Below, piece after piece: positions 37,130 through 46,757 of a stretch of DNA of 64,000 bases. Every line of letters starts with the position of its first letter. Position 1 is the first letter of the stretch. Source of the DNA: Pseudotabrizicola alkalilacus. GTDB lineage: Bacteria; Pseudomonadota; Alphaproteobacteria; Rhodobacterales; Rhodobacteraceae. The stretch spans positions 62,001 to 126,000 of the forward strand of contig NZ_QWEY01000012.1 in the NCBI RefSeq assembly GCF_003443995.1, read 5' to 3'. The position numbers and the translations under genes were made by a program. The notes under the pieces are model-generated. The model was not told the origin of the DNA and did not search any database. It worked only from the letters and a program-made list of their open reading frames with translations.

Positions 37130-37801
37130 ATGACATTTTCCCTGATCGCCCGTTGCGCGCGCACTGGCCAGTTCGGCATGGTGATCGCCTCCTCCTCGCC
37201 CGCCGTTGCGGCCCGCTGCGCGCATGTTCGCGCGGGCGTGGGGGCGGTGGCCAGCCAGAATGTCACCGACCCCGCCCTCGGCCCCCTGTTGCTCGATCAG
37301 ATGCAGGCCGGGTTGTCTGCGCCCGATGCGATGGCGCAGATCACCACGGGCCGCGCGCATATCGACTATCGCCAGCTGCTGGCCATCGACGCGCAAGGCC
37401 GCACCGCCATCCACTCCGGCACACAGGTGCTCGGTCTTTGGGGGGAAGCGATGGGCACAGATTGCGCCGCAGGCGGCAATCTGCTGGCGAATGACACTGT
37501 CCCCAGCGCCATGATCACCGCCTTCGAGACCACCCAAGGCCCCTTGGGCGAGCGCCTCATGACCGCGCTGGAGGCTGGTCTTGCCGCAGGGGGCGAGGCG
37601 GGCCCGGTGCATTCCGCCGGGCTGAAACTGGCCGACCGTCTGAGCTGGCCGCTGGCCGATCTGCGCATCGACTGGGCCGATGACCCCATCGAGATGCTGC
37701 GCAGCGCGTGGGAGGTCTATCGCCCGCAGATGCAGGCCTATGTCCAACGCGCTACCGATCCGACACAGGCCCCCAGCTACGGCGTGCCCGGCGATGAATG
37801 A
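37130..37801 (+). CDS. DUF1028 family protein (Ntn-hydrolase-like)
   Basis: Protein of 223 residues of the DUF1028 family. Typical features are the start MTFSLIARC (a candidate N-terminal Thr2 nucleophile as in Ntn hydrolases), GMVIASSSPAVAARC, VGAVASQNVTDPALG and GGNLLAND. The activity is not established. It begins 4 bases after the RidA stop, and DUF1028 proteins are often found next to RidA proteins and peptidases, so a role in hydrolysing an amide in this pathway is reasonable. Confidence 0.82.
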   Translation: MTFSLIARCARTGQFGMVIASSSPAVAARCAHVRAGVGAVASQNVTDPALGPLLLDQMQAGLSAPDAMAQITTGRAHIDYRQLLAIDAQGRTAIHSGTQVLGLWGEAMGTDCAAGGNLLANDTVPSAMITAFETTQGPLGERLMTALEAGLAAGGEAGPVHSAGLKLADRLSWPLADLRIDWADDPIEMLRSAWEVYRPQMQAYVQRATDPTQAPSYGVPGDE

Positions 37802-37826
37802 CCGCCTCAGATACTGAAAGGCGACG

Positions 37827-38774
37827 ATGCCCCTGCGCTTTACCCTCCGCCAGTTGGAATACCTCGTCGCGGTAGGCGATGCCGGGTCGATTGCGGTCGC
37901 GGCCGAGCGGGTCAACGTGTCATCCCCGTCGATCTCTGCCGCCATCGCGCATCTGGAGCATGAATTCGGCCTGCAACTCTTTGTCCGTCGCCATGCGCAG
38001 GGCCTGTCGCTGACCAGCGCGGGGCGTCAGGTCTGTGATCACGCCCGGCAGATTCTGGCGCAGGCCGGGCAGCTGAATGATCTGGCGGGCAGCATCACCC
38101 AGACCGTGCAGGGGCGGCTGCATGTCGGCGGGCTGATCACCTTTGCGCAGGTGATCCTGCCGCAACTGCGCCGCAGCTTTACCGATCTGCACCCGCAGGT
38201 CGAGTTTCACCAGTCCGAAGGCGACCAGCCCGATCTGTATGACGGCCTGCGTCAGGCCAGGCTGGACGCGGCCCTTGGCTACGACCTCGACATCCCCGCC
38301 GATCTGGATTTTGCGCCCCTGGCCAGCCTGACGCCTTATGCCGTGCTGGCCGTCACCCATCCGCTTGCCGGGAATGAAACGGTGACACCGCAGGATCTGG
38401 CCCCATATCCGATGGTGCTGCTCGACCTGCCGCTTTCGGCGGATTACTTTCTGTCCTGCTTTCACGCCGCCGGGCTGAAACCGCGCATCGTGGAGCGCAC
38501 CCGTGACATGGGGGTGATGCAAAGCCTTGTGGGGCAGGGCTTTGGCTATTCCATCGCCAATATCCGCCCGTGGTCAGACCGCTCGCCCGATGGCCAGCCT
38601 TTGCGCTTTGTGCCGCTGACCGGCGGGGTGCGCCCCATGCAGCTGGGCCTGATCCTGACCATGGGCGCGCAATCGTCGCTGACCATGCGCGCCTTTGTCG
38701 CCCATTGCCATCAGGAGCTGACCCCGGAAAAGGTACGCAGCCTGCGCCCGGCGATAGACCCCGGCGCAGCTTAG
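37827..38774 (+). CDS. LysR-family transcriptional regulator
   Basis: LysR-type regulator of 315 residues. The N-terminal winged helix is in LRQLEYLVAVGDAGSIAVAA and VSSPSISAAIAHLEHEFG (about 7-50), followed by a ligand-binding domain with GLITFAQVILPQLRRSFTDL. It lies on the same strand as the neighbours, 25 bases after DUF1028, so it is likely part of the same transcript rather than divergent. It could control the flanking catabolic genes; the ligand is unknown. Confidence 0.86.
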   Translation: MPLRFTLRQLEYLVAVGDAGSIAVAAERVNVSSPSISAAIAHLEHEFGLQLFVRRHAQGLSLTSAGRQVCDHARQILAQAGQLNDLAGSITQTVQGRLHVGGLITFAQVILPQLRRSFTDLHPQVEFHQSEGDQPDLYDGLRQARLDAALGYDLDIPADLDFAPLASLTPYAVLAVTHPLAGNETVTPQDLAPYPMVLLDLPLSADYFLSCFHAAGLKPRIVERTRDMGVMQSLVGQGFGYSIANIRPWSDRSPDGQPLRFVPLTGGVRPMQLGLILTMGAQSSLTMRAFVAHCHQELTPEKVRSLRPAIDPGAA

Positions 38775-38869
38775 CCGCAGCCTGATCCGGGCTGAGCCAG
38801 ATCATCGTTTTCCTGAACCAAGGGTCGGATTACACTTTTCCCATCCCCTCCGCCGAAAGGACGCCTGAC

Positions 38870-40105
38870 ATGATGCCTGAGAAAATCAACACGCTGGTCA
38901 TCGGTGGCGGTCAGGCCGGGGTGGCCACCAGCGCGCATCTGGCACAGCACGGTGTGCCGCATCTGGTGCTGGAGCGCGCCCGCATCGCCGAGCGCTGGCG
39001 GTCCGAGCGCTGGGATTCACTGGTCGCCAACGGCCCCGCCTGGCATGACCGTTTCCCCGACATGACCTTTGACGACATCGCCCCCGACAGCTTTGCCGGC
39101 AAAGACCGCGTGGCCGACTATTTCGAGGCGTTCGCTGCGAAGATCAATGCCCCGATCCGCTGCGGGGTCGAGGTGACGGCGCTGCACCGCACCCCCACCG
39201 GGACTTTCCGCGCCGAAACCAGCGATGGCGTGATCGAGGCCGATCAGGTGGTGGTCGCCACCGGCCCGTTTCAGAAACCGCTGATCCCGGCCATGGTGCC
39301 TGCGCAAGCCGGGCTGACCCAGATCCACTCCAACGCCTACAAGAACCCCGCCCAACTCTCCGAAGGCGCGGTTCTGGTGGTCGGCGCAGGCTCGTCCGGC
39401 GCGCAGATTGCCGAGGAATTGCAGCGCGCGGGGCGTCAGGTCTATCTGTCGGTCGGCCCGCATGACCGCCCGCCGCGCCGCTATCGCGGGCAGGATTTTG
39501 TCTGGTGGCTGGGCAAACTGGGCAAATGGGACGCCAAGGCCAAGGAGCCGGGCACCGAGCATATCACTATTGCGGTCAGCGGCGCGTATGGCGGCCACAC
39601 GATGGATTTCCGCCGCCTTGCCGCGCAAGGCGTGGTGCTCTTGGCCCGCGCCAATGGCTTTGCGAATGGCGCGCTTATGGTCAACGATGACCTCGCCCGG
39701 AACATCGCCCAAGGCGACGCCAACTATCTGTCGGTGCTGGACGAGGCCGACGCCTATACCGCCGCTCACGCCCTCGACCTGCCCGAAGACCCCGAAGCGC
39801 GCGTCTTTGCCCCGCTGCCCGCTTGTGTGACGCAACCGCTCCTGTCGTTTGATCTGGCGGCACATCGCATCACCACGATCATCTGGGCCACCGGCTTTGC
39901 GCTCGATTACAGCTGGATCAAGCTGGACGCCTTCGACGCCCAAGGCCGCCCGCTCCACACTGAAGGCGTGTCGCAGGTGCCCGGTCTGTATTTCGTCGGC
40001 CTGCCCTGGCTGTCCTGTCGCGGCTCGGCGTTTATCTGGGGCGCATGGCGCGACGCTGAACGGCTGGCTGCCCATATCGCCGCACGGGTGCCTGCCGATG
40101 CCTGA
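38870..40105 (+). CDS. Flavin-dependent monooxygenase (CzcO/YUCCA-like)
   Basis: Flavoprotein of 411 residues with two dinucleotide-binding folds: FAD site VIGGGQAGVATSAHLAQHG (about 9-27) and NADPH site VVGAGSSGAQIAEELQRAG (about 167-185), joined by VVVATGPFQKP. A conserved IIWATGFALDYSW near the C terminus matches class B flavin monooxygenases. Such enzymes N-hydroxylate amines or oxidise ketones; it does not look like the longer trimethylamine monooxygenase. Ribosome-binding site GAAAGGA; two ATGs are adjacent and the first was taken. Confidence 0.83.
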   Translation: MMPEKINTLVIGGGQAGVATSAHLAQHGVPHLVLERARIAERWRSERWDSLVANGPAWHDRFPDMTFDDIAPDSFAGKDRVADYFEAFAAKINAPIRCGVEVTALHRTPTGTFRAETSDGVIEADQVVVATGPFQKPLIPAMVPAQAGLTQIHSNAYKNPAQLSEGAVLVVGAGSSGAQIAEELQRAGRQVYLSVGPHDRPPRRYRGQDFVWWLGKLGKWDAKAKEPGTEHITIAVSGAYGGHTMDFRRLAAQGVVLLARANGFANGALMVNDDLARNIAQGDANYLSVLDEADAYTAAHALDLPEDPEARVFAPLPACVTQPLLSFDLAAHRITTIIWATGFALDYSWIKLDAFDAQGRPLHTEGVSQVPGLYFVGLPWLSCRGSAFIWGAWRDAERLAAHIAARVPADA

Positions 40106-40225
40106 CCCTCGGGCAGAACGCCCGATCCGGCTGCAAAACCTTGCCGCCGGGCCACAGCGCGCTTGCCCGGCCCCCGATCCCCGCGCATGCTTGCAGAGAA
40201 ACCCAACGGCAGACGGAGGTGTCAG

Positions 40226-41359
40226 ATGACCCGCCACGACCCCGGCCTCACCCCGCTGGCCGAACTGCGCGCCAATGTTGCGCAGCCGTTCGAGCGCGCC
40301 ACCGCCATGCCGAAATCGGTCTATACCTCGCCCGACTTTGCCGCGCTGGAACAGCAGCACATCTTTGCCCGCGAATGGCTCTGTGCCGGTCGCGCCGATG
40401 CGCTGCCCAATCCCGGCGATTACCTGACGATGGAAATCTCGGGCGAGCCAATCATCATCCTGCGCGACCGCGAAGGCACCCTGCGCGGCCTGTCCAACGT
40501 CTGCCGTCACCGGATGAGCACCCTGCTCGAGGGGCGCGGCAACACCCGCGCCATCGTCTGCCCCTACCACGCCTGGACCTATAACCTTGATGGCACCTTG
40601 CGCGGCGCGCCCGCGATGACCCTGAACGAGGGGTTCTGCAAAGACCAGATCGCGCTGCCGAAAGTCCGGGTCGAAAACTGGCTCGGCTGGATCATGGTCA
40701 CCCTGAACCCCGACGCCCCCGCCCCGTCCGAGGCCCTGAGCGATGTCGAAAACCTCGTCGGCTATCTTGGCATGGAACACTATGTCGAGGCGTTCCGCGA
40801 AGAGTTCCACTGGAACACCAACTGGAAGGTGCTGGCCGAGAATTTCATGGAAAGCTACCACCTGCCGGTCTGCCACGAGGGCACCATCGGCGGCACGGTG
40901 GACCTGCTGAAAATGACCTGCCCGGAGGGATTCCCCTCGTTCAACTACCATTACATCGTCAAGAACGACTCGCTGCCGCTGACCCTCGCTCACCCGTCCA
41001 ACACCACGCTAACCGGCGATGAACGGCGGATCACCTGGCTGGTGTCGGTCTACCCCGCCCTGCTGATCACGCTGACGCCGGGGTATTTCTGGTATCTCTG
41101 CCTCACCCCAGACGGCCCTGGAAAGGTGAATGTCCTGTTCGGTGGCGGTCTTGCGCCGGACTGGGCCGCCGACCCGCAGGCGCCCGCACATTTTGCGGCG
41201 CTCAAGGCGCTGCTTGATGATGTGAATATCGAAGACAAAGGCTGTGTCGAACGGGTCTATCGGGGCCTGTGCGCCGACATGTCCTCGCCCGGTGCGCTCA
41301 GCCATCTGGAACGCCCCAATTTCGAATTTGCCACCTATATCGCCAGCAAGATGCCCTGA
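40226..41359 (+). CDS. Rieske non-heme iron oxygenase, betaine/carnitine demethylase type
   Basis: Oxygenase alpha subunit of 377 residues. The Rieske 2Fe-2S ligands are Cys93, His95 (NVCRHRMSTL) and Cys112, His115 (VCPYHAWTYN). The mononuclear iron site is in LAENFMESYHLPVCH (His212, His217). The closest functional groups known to me are GbcA glycine-betaine, Stc2 proline-betaine and CntA carnitine oxygenases, which attack quaternary amines. Its reductase partner is not in the window. Start at 40226 follows GGAGGT. With the TMADH-like gene nearby, a two-step N-demethylation is likely. Confidence 0.83.
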   Translation: MTRHDPGLTPLAELRANVAQPFERATAMPKSVYTSPDFAALEQQHIFAREWLCAGRADALPNPGDYLTMEISGEPIIILRDREGTLRGLSNVCRHRMSTLLEGRGNTRAIVCPYHAWTYNLDGTLRGAPAMTLNEGFCKDQIALPKVRVENWLGWIMVTLNPDAPAPSEALSDVENLVGYLGMEHYVEAFREEFHWNTNWKVLAENFMESYHLPVCHEGTIGGTVDLLKMTCPEGFPSFNYHYIVKNDSLPLTLAHPSNTTLTGDERRITWLVSVYPALLITLTPGYFWYLCLTPDGPGKVNVLFGGGLAPDWAADPQAPAHFAALKALLDDVNIEDKGCVERVYRGLCADMSSPGALSHLERPNFEFATYIASKMP

Positions 41360-41428
41360 CCCTTCCCCTGCGCTTGTTCCGCCCGGCCCGGTTGTCTAGG
41401 CTGCGGGCGGAGCAGAACAGGGGCCCTT

Positions 41429-42145
41429 GTGGACAGCCGCACCACCCATCACGACCGCATCCTTGCCGATCTGCGTGACAAGATCACCGGCGGCGACTGG
41501 CCCCCCGGCTTTCAACTGCCGTTTGAAACCGTGCTTGCCGAACAGCATGGCGTGTCGCGCATGACGATGAACAAGGTGCTGGGCCAGCTCACGCGCGAAG
41601 GTTTCCTTGTGCGTCGCAAGAAGCTGGGCACCTTTGTTGCCCAACCAATGGCACAGGCAGCGGTGATGGCGATCACCGATATCGAGGCCGAGGTGCGCGC
41701 GCTTGGCCTGGAGTGGCGCTTTGACCTCACCTTGCGCGATCTGCGCCCGCCGCGTCCCGATGAAATCCAGACCGCCCGCATCGACGGGGTCGCCCCGGTT
41801 CTGGCGCTGCAAGGCCTGCACTATGCAGGTGAGCAGCCGTTCTGCCACGAATCCCGCATCATCAACCCCGCCAGCGCGCCTGCGGCCCTCGTACAGGATT
41901 TCCGCACCATCGCGCCCGGCCAATGGCTTTTGCGCGAAATCCCGTGGACATCGGCCGACCACCGCATCCGTGCCATCAACGCCCCCGCCGCGATGGCCCG
42001 CGCGCTGGCGCTGGCCACGGGAGAGGCCTGTCTGGAAGTTACCCGCCGCACCGAAAGCGCCGGGCACTGGGTCACGCTGGTCACCCAGACCTACCCCGGA
42101 TCACGGCACCAGCTGGTCAGCCGCTTCACCCCGGACGAGCGGTGA
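41429..42145 (+). CDS. hutC: Histidine utilisation repressor HutC (GntR family)
   Basis: GntR/HutC-subfamily regulator of 238 residues. The helix-turn-helix is ILADLRDKITGGDWPPGFQL and VSRMTMNKVLGQLTREGFL; the C-terminal UTRA ligand domain includes ESRIINPASAPA, RRTESAGHW and TYPGSRHQLVSRF, typical of HutC. It probably senses urocanate and represses the adjacent hut genes. It starts with GTG after AGGGG. It is convergent with hutD and separated from it by a long inverted repeat. Confidence 0.87.
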   Translation: MDSRTTHHDRILADLRDKITGGDWPPGFQLPFETVLAEQHGVSRMTMNKVLGQLTREGFLVRRKKLGTFVAQPMAQAAVMAITDIEAEVRALGLEWRFDLTLRDLRPPRPDEIQTARIDGVAPVLALQGLHYAGEQPFCHESRIINPASAPAALVQDFRTIAPGQWLLREIPWTSADHRIRAINAPAAMARALALATGEACLEVTRRTESAGHWVTLVTQTYPGSRHQLVSRFTPDER

Positions 42146-42146
42146 A

Positions 42147-42205
42147 GGTGAGTATTTTTTCCAAGATGAAATCCCTGCCGTGTCATCTTGGCCCAAATAC
42201 TCACC
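42147..42205. terminator. Long inverted repeat between convergent hutC and hutD
   Basis: Arms 42147-42169 and 42183-42205 pair at 20 of 23 positions around a 13-base loop, with the core CCAAGATGA/TCATCTTGG and an outer GGTGAGTATTT/AAATACTCACC. One T run on each strand lies inside the arms. It begins one base after the hutC stop and ends 13 bases before the hutD stop, so a bidirectional terminator is the best reading. It may be a dispersed repeat family. Confidence 0.75.
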
Positions 42206-42218
42206 GATGGCGCAAGGG

Positions 42219-42737
42219 TCAGGCGCGCGGCAGATGAATCGCGATGACAGGCGTACCGATCAGGTGCGCCACAAGGTCAGTCTCTGCCAAATCCAGATCC
42301 ACCAGATCCAGCCGCGCCAGACCGGCGGCGGGCGCCAGCAGCATGGCAAAGCGCGCATCGGCTGTGAGCGGCCCGACAGTGACCTGTGCCTGTAGCGGGC
42401 GGCGGGTCATCACGTTGAAATCAAGGAGGGGCGAGCCGTCCAGCCGCGCCGTGCAAGGCGCATCGCCGGCAAAGGCAAGAGCGCTGCCGGGGGCAAGGGG
42501 ATGGTCTGTGCCGTCAAAGGTCAGCACCATCGCCCCGCCCTCGATCACCGTCAGCACCCGGTCCACCCCTGGGAACAGCGAGAACGGGCCGGAGCGATCC
42601 ACCCGCGCCGTGCTCAGGCGCAGGGTGAAATCGTCAAATCCGGCCCCTTCGGGCCAGCACAGAATCTCCGCCGTCTCACCGCCGCCGTTCTTCCACGGGC
42701 GAAAGACGCGGGCGGCGGCGGGGTAGATCCCGCTCAT
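42219..42737 (-). CDS. hutD: HutD family protein
   Basis: Cupin-like protein of 172 residues. HutD markers are [14 protein letters not shown] at the N terminus, [20 protein letters not shown] and [16 protein letters not shown]. HutD accompanies histidine catabolic genes and has been proposed to limit pathway flux; it has no known catalytic role. It overlaps hutU by 4 bases and is the last gene of the hutI-H-G-U-D operon. Confidence 0.86.
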   Translation of the reverse strand: MSGIYPAAARVFRPWKNGGGETAEILCWPEGAGFDDFTLRLSTARVDRSGPFSLFPGVDRVLTVIEGGAMVLTFDGTDHPLAPGSALAFAGDAPCTARLDGSPLLDFNVMTRRPLQAQVTVGPLTADARFAMLLAPAAGLARLDLVDLDLAETDLVAHLIGTPVIAIHLPRA

Positions 42738-44419
42738 CCGAGGCCCGGCAGGCGCAGCCCGTGGTCGGCAGCACACTCGCGGGCGATGTCATAGCCTGCA
42801 TCGGCATGGCGCATCACGCCCGTGGCCGGGTCGTTCCACAACACCCGATCCAGCCGCTTCGCGGCCTCATCGGTGCCATCGGCGACGATCACCACCCCGG
42901 CGTGCTGGCTGAACCCCATGCCCACGCCGCCGCCATGGTGCAGCGACACCCAGGTCGCCCCGCCCGCCACGTTGAGCATCGCGTTCAGCAAGGGCCAATC
43001 CGACACCGCATCCGACCCGTCCTTCATGGCTTCCGTCTCGCGGTTGGGGCTGGCCACCGAGCCGGAGTCCAGATGATCCCGCCCGATCACCACCGGCGCT
43101 TTCAGCTCGCCCGAACGCACCATTTCGTTCAGCATCAGACCGGCGCGATGGCGGTCGCCAAGCCCGATCCAGCAGATCCGCGCGGGCAGGCCCTGAAATG
43201 CGATCCGGTCTGCGGCCATATCCAGCCAGCGGTGCAGATGGGCATTGTCGGGGAACAGTTTTTTCATAGCAGCGTCGGTTTTGTAGATATCCTCCGGATC
43301 GCCCGACAGCGCCACCCAGCGGAACGGCCCGATGCCCCGGCAGAACAGTGGGCGGATATAGGCGGGCACGAAACCGGGGAAGGCGAAGGCGTTTTCCAGC
43401 CCCTCTTCCTTTGCCACCTGCCGGATGTTGTTGCCATAATCCAGTGTCGGCACCCCCGCGTTCCAGAACCCCACCATCGCCGCCACATGGTCGCGCATCG
43501 AGGCCCGCGCCGCCGCCTCCACCGCCGCCGGGTCGCTCTCGCGCTTTGCCTGCCATTCGGCAACGGTCCAGCCCTTGGGCAGATAGCCGTTCAACGGATC
43601 ATGGGCCGAGGTCTGGTCGGTCACGATATCGGGCCGCCCGTTCGGCATCGGCTCCCCTGCCTGCATACGCCGGTAGATCTCGGGGAACACATCTGCCGCA
43701 TTCCCGATCAGCGCGACCGACTTCGCCTCTCCGGCCTTGGTCCACTGATCAATCAGCGCCAAAGCCTCGTCCAGCGTATGCGCCTTGGCGTCGCAGTACC
43801 GGGTGCGGATGCGGAAATCGGCGCGGGTTTCGTCACACTCCACCGCCAGACAGCAAGCCCCCGCCATCACCGCCGCAAGGGGCTGCGCGCCCCCCATGCC
43901 GCCAAGGCCAGCGGTCAGGATCCAGCGCCCCTTGAGGCTGCCATCATAATGCTGCCGCCCGGCTTCGGCAAAGGTCTCATAGGTGCCCTGCACGATCCCT
44001 TGGGTGCCGATATAGATCCATGATCCGGCGGTCATCTGGCCGTACATCATCAGCCCCTTGCGGTCCAACTCGTGGAAATGCGCCCAGGTCGCCCAATGCG
44101 GCACGAGGTTGGAGTTCGCAATCAGCACCCGTGGCGCATCGGCATGGGTGCGAAAAATCCCCACCGGCTTGCCCGATTGCACCAGCAGAGTCTCGTCCGC
44201 CTCCAGATCGCGCAGCGCGGCGCAGATGCGGTCAAAATCCTCCCATGTCCGCGCGGCCCGGCCGATGCCGCCATACACCACCAGCTCATGCGGGTTTTCG
44301 GCCACATCGGGGTGCAGGTTGTTCATCAGCATGCGCAAGGCCGCTTCGGTCAGCCAGCTTTTGCAGCTGATCTCGGTGCCGGTGGCGGGGTAGATGTCGC
44401 GGGTGTTGTGGCGGGTCAT
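42734..44419 (-). CDS. hutU: Urocanate hydratase
   Basis: Cytoplasmic urocanate hydratase (urocanase) of 561 residues, NAD+-dependent second step of histidine breakdown, urocanate to imidazolonepropionate. Recognised by [52 protein letters not shown] and the [13 protein letters not shown] stretch near the active site. Full length for the family. The start at 44419 fits a GGAGG ribosome-binding site and the usual N terminus [14 protein letters not shown]; the frame opens further upstream inside hutG but that part is not family-like. Confidence 0.94.
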   Translation of the reverse strand: MTRHNTRDIYPATGTEISCKSWLTEAALRMLMNNLHPDVAENPHELVVYGGIGRAARTWEDFDRICAALRDLEADETLLVQSGKPVGIFRTHADAPRVLIANSNLVPHWATWAHFHELDRKGLMMYGQMTAGSWIYIGTQGIVQGTYETFAEAGRQHYDGSLKGRWILTAGLGGMGGAQPLAAVMAGACCLAVECDETRADFRIRTRYCDAKAHTLDEALALIDQWTKAGEAKSVALIGNAADVFPEIYRRMQAGEPMPNGRPDIVTDQTSAHDPLNGYLPKGWTVAEWQAKRESDPAAVEAAARASMRDHVAAMVGFWNAGVPTLDYGNNIRQVAKEEGLENAFAFPGFVPAYIRPLFCRGIGPFRWVALSGDPEDIYKTDAAMKKLFPDNAHLHRWLDMAADRIAFQGLPARICWIGLGDRHRAGLMLNEMVRSGELKAPVVIGRDHLDSGSVASPNRETEAMKDGSDAVSDWPLLNAMLNVAGGATWVSLHHGGGVGMGFSQHAGVVIVADGTDEAAKRLDRVLWNDPATGVMRHADAGYDIARECAADHGLRLPGLG

Positions 44420-44430
44420 GGTGGCCTCCC

Positions 44431-45225
44431 TCAGCTGTGTGCCAGACGCGGGGCCAGATCGGCCAGCGTGGCAAGGATTTCTGTCAATGTCTTGCGCAGA
44501 TGGGTCGCGCGCGCGGGGTCCAGCGCAAACGGCGGCTCCTCTGCGCCCAGATGGCTGATCTGCGACAGTTCCATCTGGATCGCATGCACCCCGGTCTCTG
44601 GCCGGCCATAGTGCCGCGTGGTCCAGCCGCCCTTGAACCGCCCGTTCAGCACCCATGAATGGCCGGAGGTGGCGGCAATTTGCGTAACCGCCTGTTCCAA
44701 TGCGGGCGCGCATGTGGTGCCGTTGTTGGTGCCGATGTTCAGCTCGGGCAGGGTGCCCGGAAACAGCCACGGGATTTCCGACCGGATCGAGTGGCAGTCA
44801 TACAGCACCGCCACCCCATGCCGCGCCCGCACCCTTGCCACTTCAGCCGCAAGGGCCGCGTGATAGGGTCGGTGCACCGCCTCCAGCCAATGCGCCACAT
44901 CCGCGGCCCCCGGCGGCTGGCTCCAGATCGGCACATTGTCAAAGGTCGTCTCCGGGATCAGCCCGGTTGTGGTCTGGCCGGGGTACAGGCTGACCCCGCT
45001 GGGGTCGCGGTTCAGGTCGATCACATAGCGCGACTGTGTGGCCGTCACTGTGGTCAGCCCGGGGATCAGCCCGGCGTAGAGTTCATGGATATGCCAGTCG
45101 GTGTCGCGCAGCACCCGGCCCTCGTCGTTCAGCCGCGCCCAGACTTCGGACGGCACTTCGGTGCCAACATGCGGAAACGCCAGAATGACCGGGCCGTCGC
45201 CCTCATGCACCTGCACCACCTGCAT
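44431..45225 (-). CDS. hutG: N-formylglutamate deformylase
   Basis: N-formylglutamate amidohydrolase of 264 residues, the last step of the five-step histidine pathway (formylglutamate to glutamate and formate). Family segments seen: [41 protein letters not shown] and [11 protein letters not shown]. The start at 45225 gives an ATGA overlap with the hutH stop; the reading frame continues upstream inside hutH but lacks homology there. Confidence 0.9.
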   Translation of the reverse strand: MQVVQVHEGDGPVILAFPHVGTEVPSEVWARLNDEGRVLRDTDWHIHELYAGLIPGLTTVTATQSRYVIDLNRDPSGVSLYPGQTTTGLIPETTFDNVPIWSQPPGAADVAHWLEAVHRPYHAALAAEVARVRARHGVAVLYDCHSIRSEIPWLFPGTLPELNIGTNNGTTCAPALEQAVTQIAATSGHSWVLNGRFKGGWTTRHYGRPETGVHAIQMELSQISHLGAEEPPFALDPARATHLRKTLTEILATLADLAPRLAHS

Positions 45226-46757
45226 CACGCCACCCATGGCAGCAGATCTGCCCCCGCCGCCTCCAGCGCGCCCGATGCCACCAGATCGCCCGCTGCTTCC
45301 ATATCCGAGCCCATGAACCGGTCCGCCTCCAGCGCCGGTATCCGCGCGCGGATCGCCGCAATCGCCGCCTGCAGGCTGGGCGAGGTGGTCAGCGGCCCGC
45401 GCAGGCCCACGCCCTGCGCCGCCACCATCGCCTCGACCCCGATGATCCAGTACAGGTTCTGCGTCATTGCCAGCAGCCGCCGCGCGCCATGGCAGGCCAT
45501 CGAGACATGATCCTCCTGATTGGCCGAGGTGGGCGTGGAATCCACCGAGGCCGGATGTGCCAGCATCTTGTTTTCGCTCATCAACGCCGCCGACGTGACC
45601 TCCGCGATCATCAGCCCCGAGTTCAGGCCCGGTGTCGGAGTCAGAAACCCCGGCAGGCCAAAGTTCAGCGCGGGGTCCACCAGCAGCGCGATCCGCCGCT
45701 GCGCAATCGCGCCAATCTCGGCCACGGCCAGCGCGGTGATATCGGCGGCAAAGGCCACCGGTTCGGCATGGAAATTGCCGCCCGACACCACCGATCCATC
45801 CGACAGCACCAACGGATTGTCGGTCGCGGCATTCGCCTCGATCTCCAGCGTGCGGGCAACGCCCCGCATGATGTCCAGCGCCGCCCCCGCCACCTGCGGA
45901 TGGCAGCGGATGCAATACGGGTCCTGCACCCGCTCATCGCCCTCCACATGGCTGTCGCGGATCTGACTGCCCGCCAGCAACGCGCGCAAAGACGCCGCCA
46001 CGTCGATCTGCCCCTGATGCCCGCGCAAGCTGTGGATTTCCGCCGCAAACGGCGCGGTCGATCCCATCGCCGCATCGGTCGACAGGGCCCCGGTGACAAT
46101 CGCCGCCCGCAAGGCCCGCTCCGCCCGGAACAGCCCCGCGAGCGCCAACGCGGTCGACACCTGCGTGCCGTTGATCAGCGCCAGCCCCTCCTTGGCGGCC
46201 AGCACCACCGGGGCCAGCCCGGCACGGGCCAGCGCCTCCGCCCCCGGCAGACGCGCCTCGCCCAGAAACGCCTCACCCTCGCCGATCATCACCGCTGCCA
46301 TGTGCGCGAGCGGCGCCAGATCACCCGACGCCCCGACCGAGCCCTTTTCCGGGATCACCGGCATCACCCCATGCGCCAGCATTCCCTCCAGCAGGGCGAT
46401 CACCTCTGGCCTTGTGCCCGAGGCCCCGCGCCCCAGTGACATCAGCTTCAGCGTCAGGATCATCCGCACCACGGCGGTATCCAGCGGCGCACCCACGCCG
46501 CAGCAATGCGACAGGATCAGGTTGCGCTGCAACTGCGCCACATCGCCCGCCGCGATGCGGATCGAGGCCAGCTTGCCGAACCCGGTGTTCACTCCGTAGA
46601 CCGCCGCATCCCCGGCCGCGACCTCGGCAATCCGCGCCGCCGCCCGCGCGACGGCAGGCGCGCAATCGGGCGTCAGCCGGGGCGCGCCGCCCTGCCAGTA
46701 CAGATCGCGCAACGTCGCCAGCGGCACCGCGCCGGGGGTCAGGATCATTTCGGTCAT
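45225..46757 (-). CDS. hutH: Histidine ammonia-lyase
   Basis: Histidine ammonia-lyase of 510 residues, which converts histidine to urocanate and ammonia. The MIO prosthetic group would form from Ala143-Ser144-Gly145 in [16 protein letters not shown]. Other hallmarks are [12 protein letters not shown] and [11 protein letters not shown] near the N terminus. The start at 46757 overlaps the hutI stop by 4 bases. Complete and typical. Confidence 0.94.
   Translation of the reverse strand: MTEMILTPGAVPLATLRDLYWQGGAPRLTPDCAPAVARAAARIAEVAAGDAAVYGVNTGFGKLASIRIAAGDVAQLQRNLILSHCCGVGAPLDTAVVRMILTLKLMSLGRGASGTRPEVIALLEGMLAHGVMPVIPEKGSVGASGDLAPLAHMAAVMIGEGEAFLGEARLPGAEALARAGLAPVVLAAKEGLALINGTQVSTALALAGLFRAERALRAAIVTGALSTDAAMGSTAPFAAEIHSLRGHQGQIDVAASLRALLAGSQIRDSHVEGDERVQDPYCIRCHPQVAGAALDIMRGVARTLEIEANAATDNPLVLSDGSVVSGGNFHAEPVAFAADITALAVAEIGAIAQRRIALLVDPALNFGLPGFLTPTPGLNSGLMIAEVTSAALMSENKMLAHPASVDSTPTSANQEDHVSMACHGARRLLAMTQNLYWIIGVEAMVAAQGVGLRGPLTTSPSLQAAIAAIRARIPALEADRFMGSDMEAAGDLVASGALEAAGADLLPWVA

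Noticed and set aside
42761-44023. A 420-codon plus-strand open frame opposite hutU
   Set aside because: hutU is full length with diagnostic motifs; the antisense frame has none.
45226-45915. N-terminal extension of the hutG reading frame
   Set aside because: Gly/Ala/Arg-rich out-of-frame translation of hutH; family homology begins at the start at 45225.
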